Positions 1-5,774 are shown, counted from the stretch's first letter. The stretch: DNA of 5,774 nt from an uncultured Lachnospiraceae bacterium (GCA_946529195.1 CAMMZE010000083.1:1-5774), one strand, 5' to 3'. Numbers and translations: made by a program. The notes: generated by a model from the letters alone, not told the origin.

Positions 1-552
1 CAGATGCAGGCCGCGATCGAGCAGCAAAAGAGCATGCGGGATGAGATCCTGACTGAGACGGTCCTGCTCACATCTTTGCAGTCCGATGTGAAATCATCGC
101 CTGTGATCTATGAAGACATCCTGCAAAAGCCCCTCCTGCTCAAGCGCAGGAAATACCATCCCCTGGAGATCGTCTGCTGGAAATATGCTTCTTACCTGGC
201 AAGGACCGGGGCGGAGAGCAGGGCCCAGGACTATTTTGAAAAAGCCATTCTGATCTGCGGCAGCAATCCGGATTATGCCATGCTGCATATGACCGGACTG
301 GCCGTCAGACTGGAGCGCTTTTACTGGGCACTGGTGAGCCAGCCTCTGGCCCAGTGCAAGTCAGATTACAACAGTCTGACAGGGACCATCAAAAAAAGGA
401 AGCAGAAAAATCTGAACCTCTGGCCGGGAAAAATGCAGGATCTGGTCAACAGAATCGAAAAAACTCTGCGCCGTTTCCCCACTCTGAAAGAGGAAGAAGC
501 TGCAGATTTTGCCAAGGAAATCTATGAGCTGTCACAAGCAGTTCCATTTTAA
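1..552 (+). CDS. Hypothetical protein, 3' part (5' end outside window)
   Basis: I do not recognise this protein. The frame is open from base 1 (a Gln codon) through the TAA at 550-552, so the gene probably begins upstream of the window; the ATG at 4 could be internal. Numbering from that Met, 182 residues are visible. They are mostly predicted helical, with no signal peptide, no membrane segment and no catalytic motif that I can identify. Residues about 57-90 (WKYASYLARTG...YFEKAI) resemble one tetratricopeptide-type helical hairpin. Residues 130-136 are very basic (KKRKQKN), and the C-terminus is a charged helix rich in Glu and Lys. A TPR-like or helical scaffold role is only a guess. It ends 30 bases before the thioesterase gene on the same strand, and no terminator is visible between them, so co-transcription is possible. 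Confidence is high that it is coding and low for any function. Confidence 0.7.
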   Translation, partial: QMQAAIEQQKSMRDEILTETVLLTSLQSDVKSSPVIYEDILQKPLLLKRRKYHPLEIVCWKYASYLARTGAESRAQDYFEKAILICGSNPDYAMLHMTGLAVRLERFYWALVSQPLAQCKSDYNSLTGTIKKRKQKNLNLWPGKMQDLVNRIEKTLRRFPTLKEEEAADFAKEIYELSQAVPF

Positions 553-582
553 AATAGTAAATCAATCAGGAGGTAACTTGAT

Positions 583-957
583 ATGGCACTTGAAGTTGGA
601 ATGAAAAACACCTATGAGATCATAGTAACAGAGGATAAATGCGCGGACTATCCGGATCCCCAGTATCCAAACCTTGACCTGCCTCATGTATTTGCAACAC
701 CCAGCATGATTAATCTGATGGAGCTGACCAGCGCCCTTCTGATGGCAGAGCATCTGGAAGAAGGCCAGGGATCTGTCGGCCTTGCTGTAGACATCAAGCA
801 CTTCGGCGCTACGCCTTGCGGAGAAAAGGTAAGATGCGAGTCGGAACTGGTTGAGATCAATGGTAAAAAATACAGTTTCCAGGTGGATGTCTATGACAAA
901 AATGGCAAGGTGGGTTCCGGTATTCACAGGAGAGCAGTGATCAATAAAGCAAAATAA
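583..957 (+). CDS. FlK-like hotdog-fold thioesterase family protein
   Basis: This 124-residue protein matches the small thioesterase family typified by fluoroacetyl-CoA thioesterase FlK, cytosolic hotdog-fold enzymes that hydrolyse short acyl-CoA esters. The FATPSMINLMELT stretch (37-49), the SVGLAVDIKHFGATP stretch (64-78) and the GSGIHRR end (111-117) follow the family pattern. From memory, the FlK active-site residues are Thr42, Glu50, Gly69, His76 and Arg120. At a constant offset of three these correspond to Thr39, Glu47, Gly66, His73 and Arg117 here, and all are present. The start at 583 is supported by AGGAGGT at 568-574 with an 8-base spacer; a second in-frame Met at codon 7 has no comparable site. 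The true substrate is unknown. Most relatives are not fluoroacetate-specific and probably act on a metabolic or toxic acyl-CoA. The gene is 36 bases upstream of the phosphohexomutase gene, and the functional link is unclear. Confidence 0.88.
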   Translation: MALEVGMKNTYEIIVTEDKCADYPDPQYPNLDLPHVFATPSMINLMELTSALLMAEHLEEGQGSVGLAVDIKHFGATPCGEKVRCESELVEINGKKYSFQVDVYDKNGKVGSGIHRRAVINKAK

Positions 958-993
958 TCTGTTTGTGAAGATTGTTGCACAGGAGGTGAGCCT

Positions 994-2688
994 ATGGAAT
1001 ATCTTGCAAAATATGAGGAATGGGTTCAGAAACTGCCGGGGGAGGATCCTTTCCGCCCGGACCTGGACGGGTGCGCCGGGAAAGAAGAGGAGATCCGGGA
1101 GCGCTTTTATCAGGATCTGAGTTTTGGTACAGCAGGCCTGCGCGGCAAGCTGGGAGCAGGTCCCGGCCGCATGAATCTGTACACCGTTGCCAGAGCGGCG
1201 CGGGGCGTGGCAGATTATATCGCGGCCCAGGGAGAAGCATTCATGAACCGGGGCGTGGTGATCGCGCATGATCCCCGCCATTATTCCAAAGAATTTTCCC
1301 AGCTGAGTGCATGCATTTTCGCGGCCCGCGGGATTCCGGCCTACGTATTTCCGGACCAGCGGCCCACGCCGGAGCTGGCTTACCTGATCCGCAGACTGCA
1401 TGCCGCAAGTGGCGTCAATGTCACAGCTTCCCACAATCCCAAGGATTACAATGGATACAAGGTCTACTGGGAGGACGGCTGCCAGGTCACCGCAGGTGTT
1501 GCCGACGGCATGATGCAGTGCATTTCCGCCCACGATTACTTTGAGGGAGAGCTGGAATCCGGCTTTTCCAAATGGGTTGCCTGCGGGATGATCACGGTTC
1601 TTGGCCCGGAATATGACAGAGAATATCTGGATACGATCGAGGCCATGCAGATTCATGCGCCTGCAGAACTGGATCTGGACCTGCCCTTCGTATACACCCC
1701 TCTAAATGGAGCCGGGGCAGAGCCTTTTGCCCGGGTTATGAAGGATGTAGGCTACACCAACTGGCACATGGTACCGGAGCAGACAGACCCGGATCCGGAT
1801 TTTACCACGGTCGGCTATCCCAATCCCGAATCCCCTGCGGCATTTAAGATGGTAGAGAAATTGGGCAAAAAGGTCGGGGCCGAGCTTTTGATGGCTACCG
1901 ATCCGGATGCGGACCGTTTCGCCATCGAGATTGTGGACGCAGATGGGAATTATGTGCCCCTCAACGGCAACCAGACCGGATATCTGCTGGTCTACTATAT
2001 CCTGGAAGGATCCCGCGAGGCGGGCAAACTGCCCGAAAATGCCGCCATCGTCAAGTCGATTGTGACTTCGACCATGTCGACCAGGATTGCTGAGGATTAC
2101 GGTGTAAAGATGTTCGAAGCCCTGACCGGCTTCAAGAATATCTGCGGCCGGATCCCCTGGCTGGAGGAACATGGCTACCAGTATATTTTTGGGTATGAGG
2201 AGTCCGTCGGCTACGCGGTATGCCCGCAGATCCGCGACAAGGACGGCATCAGCGCCGGTATGATGGTTGCAGAAGCGGCCGCCTACTTCCGCAAGCAGGG
2301 CAAGACTCTCTGGCAGGTGCTGGACCAATTGTATGAGAAATATGGCTGGTTTTCCGAGAATGCGACCAATCTGGTTCTGGAAGGAATTGAAGGAAGCCAG
2401 CGGATTGGCCGCATGATGGCAGCCCTCCGGGCGACGCCTCTGACACAGGCCGGCGGGCTGAGAATCGAAAAGACCATTGATTATAAAAACGGCTATGAAG
2501 ACATTCCGGCCTCCAATGTGCTCTGCTATTATCTGGAGGAGGGCAGCTGGTTTGCGATACGCCCCTCCGGCACAGAGCCCAAGATCAAATTTTATTTCTA
2601 CAGTATAGGGAAAGACCGGGAAGACGCAGCTGCCAAAAATGAAAAGATCTGCCAGGATATTCTGGCGAAGATCCAGGAAGTTGAATAG
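994..2688 (+). CDS. Phosphoglucomutase/phosphomannomutase (PgcA-type alpha-D-phosphohexomutase)
   Basis: This 564-residue cytosolic enzyme interconverts hexose 1-phosphate and 6-phosphate (glucose, possibly mannose) through a phosphoserine intermediate. It feeds UDP-glucose, glycogen, cell-wall and exopolysaccharide synthesis. All four hallmark loops of the superfamily are visible. TASHNP at 144-149 has the phosphorylated Ser146. DPDADR at 303-308 is the Mg-binding loop. GYEESVG at 400-406 is the sugar-recognition loop. RPSGTEPK at 523-530 is the C-terminal phosphate-binding loop. The N-terminal LSFGTAGLRG (42-51) and the length are typical of the Bacillus PgcA/PGM2 branch rather than the shorter GlmM or ManB types. 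AGGAGGTGAG at 981-990 sets the ATG at 994. Glucose versus mannose preference cannot be read from sequence. The gene looks intact. Its stop codon overlaps the thiM ribosome-binding site, so readthrough into the thiamine genes is likely. Confidence 0.96.
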   Translation: MEYLAKYEEWVQKLPGEDPFRPDLDGCAGKEEEIRERFYQDLSFGTAGLRGKLGAGPGRMNLYTVARAARGVADYIAAQGEAFMNRGVVIAHDPRHYSKEFSQLSACIFAARGIPAYVFPDQRPTPELAYLIRRLHAASGVNVTASHNPKDYNGYKVYWEDGCQVTAGVADGMMQCISAHDYFEGELESGFSKWVACGMITVLGPEYDREYLDTIEAMQIHAPAELDLDLPFVYTPLNGAGAEPFARVMKDVGYTNWHMVPEQTDPDPDFTTVGYPNPESPAAFKMVEKLGKKVGAELLMATDPDADRFAIEIVDADGNYVPLNGNQTGYLLVYYILEGSREAGKLPENAAIVKSIVTSTMSTRIAEDYGVKMFEALTGFKNICGRIPWLEEHGYQYIFGYEESVGYAVCPQIRDKDGISAGMMVAEAAAYFRKQGKTLWQVLDQLYEKYGWFSENATNLVLEGIEGSQRIGRMMAALRATPLTQAGGLRIEKTIDYKNGYEDIPASNVLCYYLEEGSWFAIRPSGTEPKIKFYFYSIGKDREDAAAKNEKICQDILAKIQEVE

Positions 2689-2691
2689 GAG
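2687..2691 (+). promoter_or_regulatory. thiM ribosome-binding site overlapping the mutase stop codon
   Basis: AGGAG at 2687-2691 begins inside the TAG stop (2686-2688) of the phosphohexomutase gene and lies 11 bases before the thiM ATG at 2703. Only 14 bases separate the two genes, leaving no room for a promoter or a TPP riboswitch. Ribosomes terminating on the mutase message would cover this site, which fits translational coupling (inference). The spacer is slightly longer than ideal and the site is weaker than the others in the window. Confidence 0.6.
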
Positions 2692-2702
2692 TAATTGTAA
2701 AC

Positions 2703-3524
2703 ATGTTAGGAAAATACCTGGACAGGGTTCGCGCTGCGGGCCCTTTGGTACACAATATCACCAATTATGTAACTGTCAACGATGTCGCAAATGTTCTGCT
2801 CGCCTGCGGCGGCAGTCCCATTATGTCGGATGAGCCGGAGGATGTGGAGGACATCACCAGCATCTGCGGCGGCCTCAATATCAACATCGGCACCTTGAAC
2901 AAGCGGTCCATCGAGGGCATGTTCCGCGCGGGCAAAAAGGCCAATGAGCTGGGCCACAAGGTCCTTTTAGACCCGGTCGGCGCCGGGGCTTCCGCCCTGC
3001 GCACCAATACAGCAAATGATCTCATCAGAGAAGTCCGCTTTGACGTAATCCGCGGCAATATTTCCGAGATTAAGACCATCGCCTACGGCAGCGGGACCAC
3101 CCAGGGCGTAGATGCGGATGTAGCGGATGCTGTGACCGAAGAGACCCTGGACGGGGCAGTGCAGTTTGTTAAAGACCTGGCCGCCAGACTTGGCTGTGTG
3201 ATCGCTATCACCGGAGCCATCGATCTGGTCGCAGACGCAGAACACTGCTTTGTAATCCGCAACGGAAGAGCGGAGATGGGCCGCATCACCGGAACCGGCT
3301 GTCAGCTGTCCGGCATGATGACCGCATTCCTCGTGGCCAACCCGGATGATATCCTGGGCGCTGCTGCAGCAGCAGTCGCAGCCATGGGCAGCGCCGGAGA
3401 AATCGCAGCTTCCCGCATGCAGGAAGGAGACGGCAACTCTACCTACAGAAACCGCATCATCGATGCTATCTGCAACATGGACGGAGCAACGCTTGATGCA
3501 TTTGCCAAATACGAAATCCGGTAA
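2703..3524 (+). CDS. thiM: Hydroxyethylthiazole kinase ThiM
   Basis: ThiM is a cytosolic salvage kinase that phosphorylates 4-methyl-5-(2-hydroxyethyl)thiazole with ATP, giving the thiazole phosphate used by ThiE. The 273-residue length is normal for the family. Visible family signatures are PLVHNITN (14-21) and SPIMSDEPED (39-49), where Met41 lies in the thiazole-binding region. DPVGAGAS (90-97) and RGNISEI (117-123) follow. The anion-hole and active-site motif TGTGCQLSG (196-204) has Cys200 at the position of the conserved catalytic-region cysteine. An Ala-rich helix (about 220-232) follows, as is usual in this ribokinase-like fold. The ATG at 2703 is the first codon after the ribosome-binding site that overlaps the upstream gene's stop. 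The gene is followed after 96 bases by thiE. The stop codon lies inside the first unit of a tandem repeat, so the last two or three codons of thiM belong to that repeat. Confidence 0.97.
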   Translation: MLGKYLDRVRAAGPLVHNITNYVTVNDVANVLLACGGSPIMSDEPEDVEDITSICGGLNINIGTLNKRSIEGMFRAGKKANELGHKVLLDPVGAGASALRTNTANDLIREVRFDVIRGNISEIKTIAYGSGTTQGVDADVADAVTEETLDGAVQFVKDLAARLGCVIAITGAIDLVADAEHCFVIRNGRAEMGRITGTGCQLSGMMTAFLVANPDDILGAAAAAVAAMGSAGEIAASRMQEGDGNSTYRNRIIDAICNMDGATLDAFAKYEIR

Positions 3525-3611
3525 AACCGGGATCCAGTAAATCCAGGATCCGGAAACCCCGGGATCCAGTAAATCCAGGTTCCGGAAAATCCGGGATCCA
3601 GGAAAGGAAGA
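3516..3611 (+). repeat. Tandem array of six 16-base units (three 32-base dimers) across the thiM stop and thiM-thiE spacer
   Basis: Six consecutive 16-base units start at 3516, 3532, 3548, 3564, 3580 and 3596. They alternate between an A form (about ATCCGGAAAACCGGG in sense, with small variations) and a B form (ATCCAGTAAATCCAGG). The two complete B units at 3532 and 3564 are identical. As 32-base dimers starting at 3517, copies 1 and 2 match at 28 of 32 positions and copies 2 and 3 at 24 of 32. GGATCC recurs at 3530, 3546, 3562 and 3594, with a one-base variant GGTTCC at 3578. Each unit itself looks like a 9-base plus a 7-base version of an ATCCRG core. The A units contain CCGG..CCGG arms, so the transcript could fold into several alternative short hairpins. 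The array starts in the last thiM codons; its final, degenerate unit merges into the purine-rich thiE ribosome-binding region. No T-run follows, so it is not a standard terminator. Confidence 0.88.
3604..3610 (+). promoter_or_regulatory. thiE ribosome-binding site inside the last repeat unit
   Basis: AAGGAAG at 3604-3610 lies 10 bases before the thiE ATG at 3621 and is the only purine-rich site in range. It falls in the degenerate sixth 16-base unit of the tandem array, at the point where the repeat sequence changes to purines. Folding of the upstream repeat units could therefore influence its accessibility (inference). Confidence 0.55.
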
Positions 3612-3620
3612 AGATAAGAT

Positions 3621-4268
3621 ATGAACAGAGAAAGTTTAAAAGAATCCCTCCTGCTCTATGCGGTTACAGACCGCTACTGGCTGAAGGAGGACGAAAGGCT
3701 TGCAGATGCAGTGAAAGAAGCTCTGGAAGGCGGAGCGACTTTTATTCAGATCCGTGAGAAAGCGCTGGACGAAGCGCATTTTGAAGCAGAGGCCAGAGAG
3801 CTGAAAGCACTCTGCGCATCCTACGGCGTTCCCTTCGTGGTCAATGACGATGTCATGCTGGCAAAACGCATAGACTGCGATGGCGTTCATGTCGGCCAGG
3901 ATGATATGGAAGCAGGTTCTGTTAGAGAGCTTCTGGGACCGGACAAGATCCTGGGCGTTTCCGCCTCCTCCGTTGAAGAAGCCCTGCTGGCGCAGGAGCG
4001 CGGAGCAGACTATCTGGGCGTCGGAGCCGTTTTCCCGACCAGCTCCAAGGATGACGCCGACGCTGTCTCCAAAGAGACGCTCAAAGCCATCTGCGAAGCC
4101 GTTTCCATCCCCGTCATCGCCATCGGCGGCATCTCCATGGACAATATCATGGAACTGTCCGGCTGCGGTCTGGACGGCATCGCCGTCATCAGCGCCATCT
4201 TCGGCAAGGAAGATGTCCGCAAAGCGACCAAAGAGCTCAAAGAAAAGACCATACAGATGGTTGGGTAA
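3621..4268 (+). CDS. thiE: Thiamine-phosphate synthase ThiE
   Basis: ThiE is a cytosolic TIM-barrel enzyme that couples HMP-pyrophosphate with thiazole phosphate to make thiamine monophosphate, releasing pyrophosphate. The 215-residue length is typical. Family motifs appear in order: LYAVTDRYWL (12-21); GGATFIQIREK (37-47), the HMP-PP-binding loop; VVNDD (73-77); DGVHVGQDD (87-95); GVSASS (112-117); GVGAVFPTSSKDDA (133-146), which includes the conserved Lys143; VIAIGGIS (165-172), the phosphate-binding Gly pair; and GIAVISAIF (186-194). All expected binding residues that I can place are present. The gene follows thiM with a repeat-filled spacer and forms a thiM-thiE salvage unit. No thiD is between them, although ThiD would be needed to provide HMP-PP. 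The gene ends at a TAA 76 bases before the AMMECR1 fusion gene, with a strong hairpin between them. Confidence 0.97.
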   Translation: MNRESLKESLLLYAVTDRYWLKEDERLADAVKEALEGGATFIQIREKALDEAHFEAEARELKALCASYGVPFVVNDDVMLAKRIDCDGVHVGQDDMEAGSVRELLGPDKILGVSASSVEEALLAQERGADYLGVGAVFPTSSKDDADAVSKETLKAICEAVSIPVIAIGGISMDNIMELSGCGLDGIAVISAIFGKEDVRKATKELKEKTIQMVG

Positions 4269-4278
4269 AATCTGCCGC

Positions 4279-4311
4279 GGCCCGGCAGCGCTGGGAAGTG
4301 CGCGCCGGGTC
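4279..4311 (+). other. GC-rich hairpin in the thiE downstream spacer, without a T-run
   Basis: GCCCGGC (4280-4286) pairs with GCCGGGT (4304-4310, one G-T pair), and GCGC (4288-4291) pairs with GCGC (4300-4303). One A (4287) is bulged and the loop is eight bases (4292-4299). An extra G-C pair at 4279/4311 closes the base. The stem is strong enough to fold in the transcript. It is followed by CCCACTGCAGTCC rather than a run of T, so it is not a canonical intrinsic terminator. It could protect the 3' end of the thi message, act as a partial or Rho-assisted stop, or be an RNA-processing site; these are inferences. Confidence 0.55.
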
Positions 4312-4330
4312 CCACTGCAGTCCGCTATAA

Positions 4331-4338
4331 AAGGAGGT
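4331..4338 (+). promoter_or_regulatory. Ribosome-binding site before three consecutive ATG codons
   Basis: AAGGAGGT at 4331-4338 is a near-perfect Shine-Dalgarno sequence. Three in-frame ATG codons follow at 4339, 4342 and 4345, leaving 1, 4 and 7 bases after AGGAGG. Only the third has ordinary spacing, so it decides the start chosen for the next gene; the second is possible. Confidence 0.7.
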
Positions 4339-4344
4339 ATGATG

Positions 4345-5748
4345 ATGCCTATTGTTGCAGGATATATGCTTCCGCATCCGCCCCTGATTGTTCCGGAGAT
4401 CGGCAGGGGGGAGGAAGATGTTGTTCGTGCCACGATCCGCTCTTATGAGGAGGCGGCTGCGGACCTTTGCGCACAGCGGCCGGAGACGATCGTGATTACC
4501 AGCCCCCACAGCGTCATGTACAGTGACTATTTCCACATTTCCCCGGGGCTGGCGGCCAAAGGGGATTTCGGCAATTTCCGTGCTCCCCAGGTCAGATTCA
4601 CTGTTTCCTATGACGCAGAGCTTGCGCGCCGGATTGCAGAGATTGCAGATAACACACAGTTCCCGGCAGGCACGCAGGGAGAGCGGGATAAAAGGCTGGA
4701 TCACGGTACCATGGTGCCCCTGTATTTTATCCGGAAAGCCTACCAGCAGGCAGGCATAGAGCCGGACTTTTCCATTGTCAGAATCGGCCTGTCAGGTCTT
4801 TCCCTGCCCCTCCACTATCATTTTGGGCAGATCATTGCCCAGGCAGTCCGGGAACTGGACAGAAAAGTCGTTTTCCTGGCCAGCGGGGACTTATCTCACA
4901 AACTGCAGGATGACGGTCCTTACGGTTTTGATCCGGACGGGCCCCGCTATGATGACAAGATCATGCAGGTTATGGGAAATGCTGATTTTGGAGAATTGCT
5001 CCGCTTTGATGGCAATCTCTGCAATAATGCAGCGGAATGCGGACACCGGTCCTTTGTCATTATGGCCGGTGCCTTTGACCGGACCGCAGTCAGCACCAGA
5101 AAGCTGACCCACGAAGATGTGACCGGGGTAGGGTACGGGATCTGTATCTATCACAGCCTGGGGCCCGATCCGGACAGAGATTTCCTGGACCAGTATGCAG
5201 ACGAGAGAAGGCAGGCGCAGGAAGCGGCCCGGCAGGGGGAGGACCCTTATGTCCGTCTTGCCCGGGAGACCGTGGAATCCTATGTCTGCAGCGGGCAGAT
5301 CAGCCTGACGCCGGAGGCAGTCATTCCTGACATGCTGGCTCGGCAGGCGGGTGCCTTTGTGTCGATTCACCTGGACGGAGAGCTGCGCGGCTGTATCGGT
5401 ACGATCGCGGCGGTGCAGAAAGACCTGTCACAGGAAATCATGCACAATGCCATTTCCGCCTGCTCGCAGGATCCCCGCTTTATGCCGGTGACCGAGGAAG
5501 AATTGCCTTTCCTGGACTACAGCGTAGATATCCTGGGAGACGCCGAGGACATCGATTCTCCGGATCAGCTGGACGTAAAGCGCTACGGCGTGATCGTCAG
5601 TTACAGAGGCAAGCGCGGCTTGCTTTTGCCTGACCTGGAAGGGGTCGATACCGTGGAGGAACAGATCCGGATCGCCAAACGGAAGGCGGGAATCGGAGAC
5701 GCTGACCCCTGCAGGCTGCAGAGGTTTGAAGTCATCCGGCACAAGTAG
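4345..5748 (+). CDS. AmmeMemoRadiSam system protein: class III extradiol dioxygenase/MEMO-like domain fused to AMMECR1 domain
   Basis: This is a 467-residue, two-domain cytosolic protein. Residues 1 to about 272 form a LigB/MEMO-type domain. His11 (MLPHPP), His55 (TSPHS), His120 (LDHG), His185 (SGDLSH) and Glu231 (AAECGHRS) lie in the order and approximate spacing of LigB residues His12, His61, His127, His195 and Glu242, the Fe ligands and catalytic residues as I recall them. Residues about 300-465 form an AMMECR1 domain with LRGCIGT (347-353), the SACSQDPRF stretch (371-379), YGVIV (414-418) and GLLLPDLEGV (425-434). A charged linker (about 273-300) joins the two. In other genomes these are separate or fused A and B proteins of the AmmeMemoRadiSam system, whose reaction is unknown to me. 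The reading frame extends upstream into thiE, but the start at 4345 fits the ribosome-binding site and the conserved N-terminus. The probable radical SAM partner begins 8 bases after the stop. Confidence 0.9.
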   Translation: MPIVAGYMLPHPPLIVPEIGRGEEDVVRATIRSYEEAAADLCAQRPETIVITSPHSVMYSDYFHISPGLAAKGDFGNFRAPQVRFTVSYDAELARRIAEIADNTQFPAGTQGERDKRLDHGTMVPLYFIRKAYQQAGIEPDFSIVRIGLSGLSLPLHYHFGQIIAQAVRELDRKVVFLASGDLSHKLQDDGPYGFDPDGPRYDDKIMQVMGNADFGELLRFDGNLCNNAAECGHRSFVIMAGAFDRTAVSTRKLTHEDVTGVGYGICIYHSLGPDPDRDFLDQYADERRQAQEAARQGEDPYVRLARETVESYVCSGQISLTPEAVIPDMLARQAGAFVSIHLDGELRGCIGTIAAVQKDLSQEIMHNAISACSQDPRFMPVTEEELPFLDYSVDILGDAEDIDSPDQLDVKRYGVIVSYRGKRGLLLPDLEGVDTVEEQIRIAKRKAGIGDADPCRLQRFEVIRHK

Positions 5749-5756
5749 GAAGCAGG

Positions 5757-5774
5757 GTGAATCAGCATCCGGCA
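5757..5774 (+). CDS. Start of a downstream gene, probably the AmmeMemoRadiSam radical SAM enzyme (partial)
   Basis: A GTG at 5757 opens a frame reading (M)NQHPA to the window edge. AGGA at 5747-5750 overlaps the preceding stop codon (5746-5748) and sits 6 bases before the GTG, consistent with translational coupling. Radical SAM enzymes of this system often begin with a short His-Pro-Ala segment followed by a cysteine-rich cluster, and they commonly lie directly next to AMMECR1/MEMO genes. The identification rests on six codons and on context, so it is a prediction; the CxxxCxxC motif would lie outside the window. Confidence 0.5.

Noticed and set aside
550..582. A possible promoter (TAAAAT) between the first gene and the thioesterase gene.
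   Set aside because: No credible -35 hexamer is found at the right distance, and the spacer is only 30 bases; I cannot support it.
562..1656. A 364-codon open frame on the minus strand opposite the thioesterase and the mutase.
   Set aside because: It runs antisense through two genes with clear family motifs and their spacer, and its translation has the Cys/His/Arg-rich look of a shadow frame with no recognisable domain.
1790..1920. Repeated GATCCGGAT words inside the mutase gene, similar to the spacer repeat.
   Set aside because: They encode Asp-Pro-Asp in ordinary coding context, including the metal-binding loop, with no regular period; the resemblance is a codon-usage coincidence.
2455..2470. 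GGGCTGAGAATCGA, reminiscent of the CTGAGA core of TPP riboswitches, upstream of thiM.
   Set aside because: It lies inside the conserved coding sequence of the mutase, more than 200 bases from thiM, and I see no matching second aptamer half.
4326..4331. TATAAA as a possible -10 promoter element before the fusion gene.
   Set aside because: It abuts the Shine-Dalgarno sequence, leaving no room for a transcription start and leader, and no -35-like hexamer lies 16-18 bases upstream.
3880..4344. An upstream extension of the AMMECR1 fusion frame back into thiE.
   Set aside because: This part is an out-of-frame reading of thiE, rich in Pro, Ser and Arg. The ribosome-binding site at 4331-4338 and the conserved MPIVAGYMLPHPP start show that the protein begins near 4345.
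3636..4433. A 265-codon minus-strand open frame opposite thiE and the start of the fusion gene.
   Set aside because: It mirrors thiE codon bias, shows no motif, and crosses the intergenic hairpin; it is a shadow.

Overview
The window looks like a chromosomal segment from an anaerobic Firmicute, most likely a clostridial organism of the Lachnospiraceae type. This is an inference from three things. The Shine-Dalgarno sites are strong (AGGAGG) and almost all starts are ATG. The genes are tightly packed on one strand. The gene set combines an FlK-type thioesterase, a PgcA-type phosphohexomutase, thiM/thiE salvage genes and a LigB/MEMO-AMMECR1 fusion. No phage, IS, tRNA, rRNA or CRISPR sequence was seen.

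Layout, all on the + strand: (1) the 3' part of an unrecognised protein (1-552); (2) a small hotdog-fold thioesterase related to fluoroacetyl-CoA thioesterase (583-957); (3) a 564-residue phosphoglucomutase/phosphomannomutase (994-2688); (4) thiM, hydroxyethylthiazole kinase (2703-3524); (5) a short tandem-repeat block that starts in the last codons of thiM and fills most of the thiM-thiE spacer (3516-3611); (6) thiE, thiamine-phosphate synthase (3621-4268); (7) a 70-base spacer with a strong GC-rich hairpin (4279-4311); (8) a two-domain protein with an N-terminal class III extradiol dioxygenase/MEMO-like domain and a C-terminal AMMECR1 domain (4345-5748); (9) the first six codons of a further gene (from 5757), probably the radical SAM partner of the AmmeMemoRadiSam system.

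ThiM phosphorylates salvaged thiazole alcohol, and ThiE joins thiazole phosphate to HMP-pyrophosphate to give thiamine phosphate. The kinase that makes HMP-PP (ThiD) is not between them and no TPP riboswitch is visible. Either control lies upstream or elsewhere, or the genes are carried on readthrough from the mutase gene, whose stop codon overlaps the thiM ribosome-binding site. The last two genes form a tightly spaced pair belonging to AmmeMemoRadiSam, a widespread system whose biochemical reaction is, to my knowledge, not established.

The two points most worth a second look are the ordered 16/32-base repeat array fused to the end of thiM, and the MEMO-AMMECR1 fusion, which appears to keep every active-site position of a LigB-type dioxygenase.
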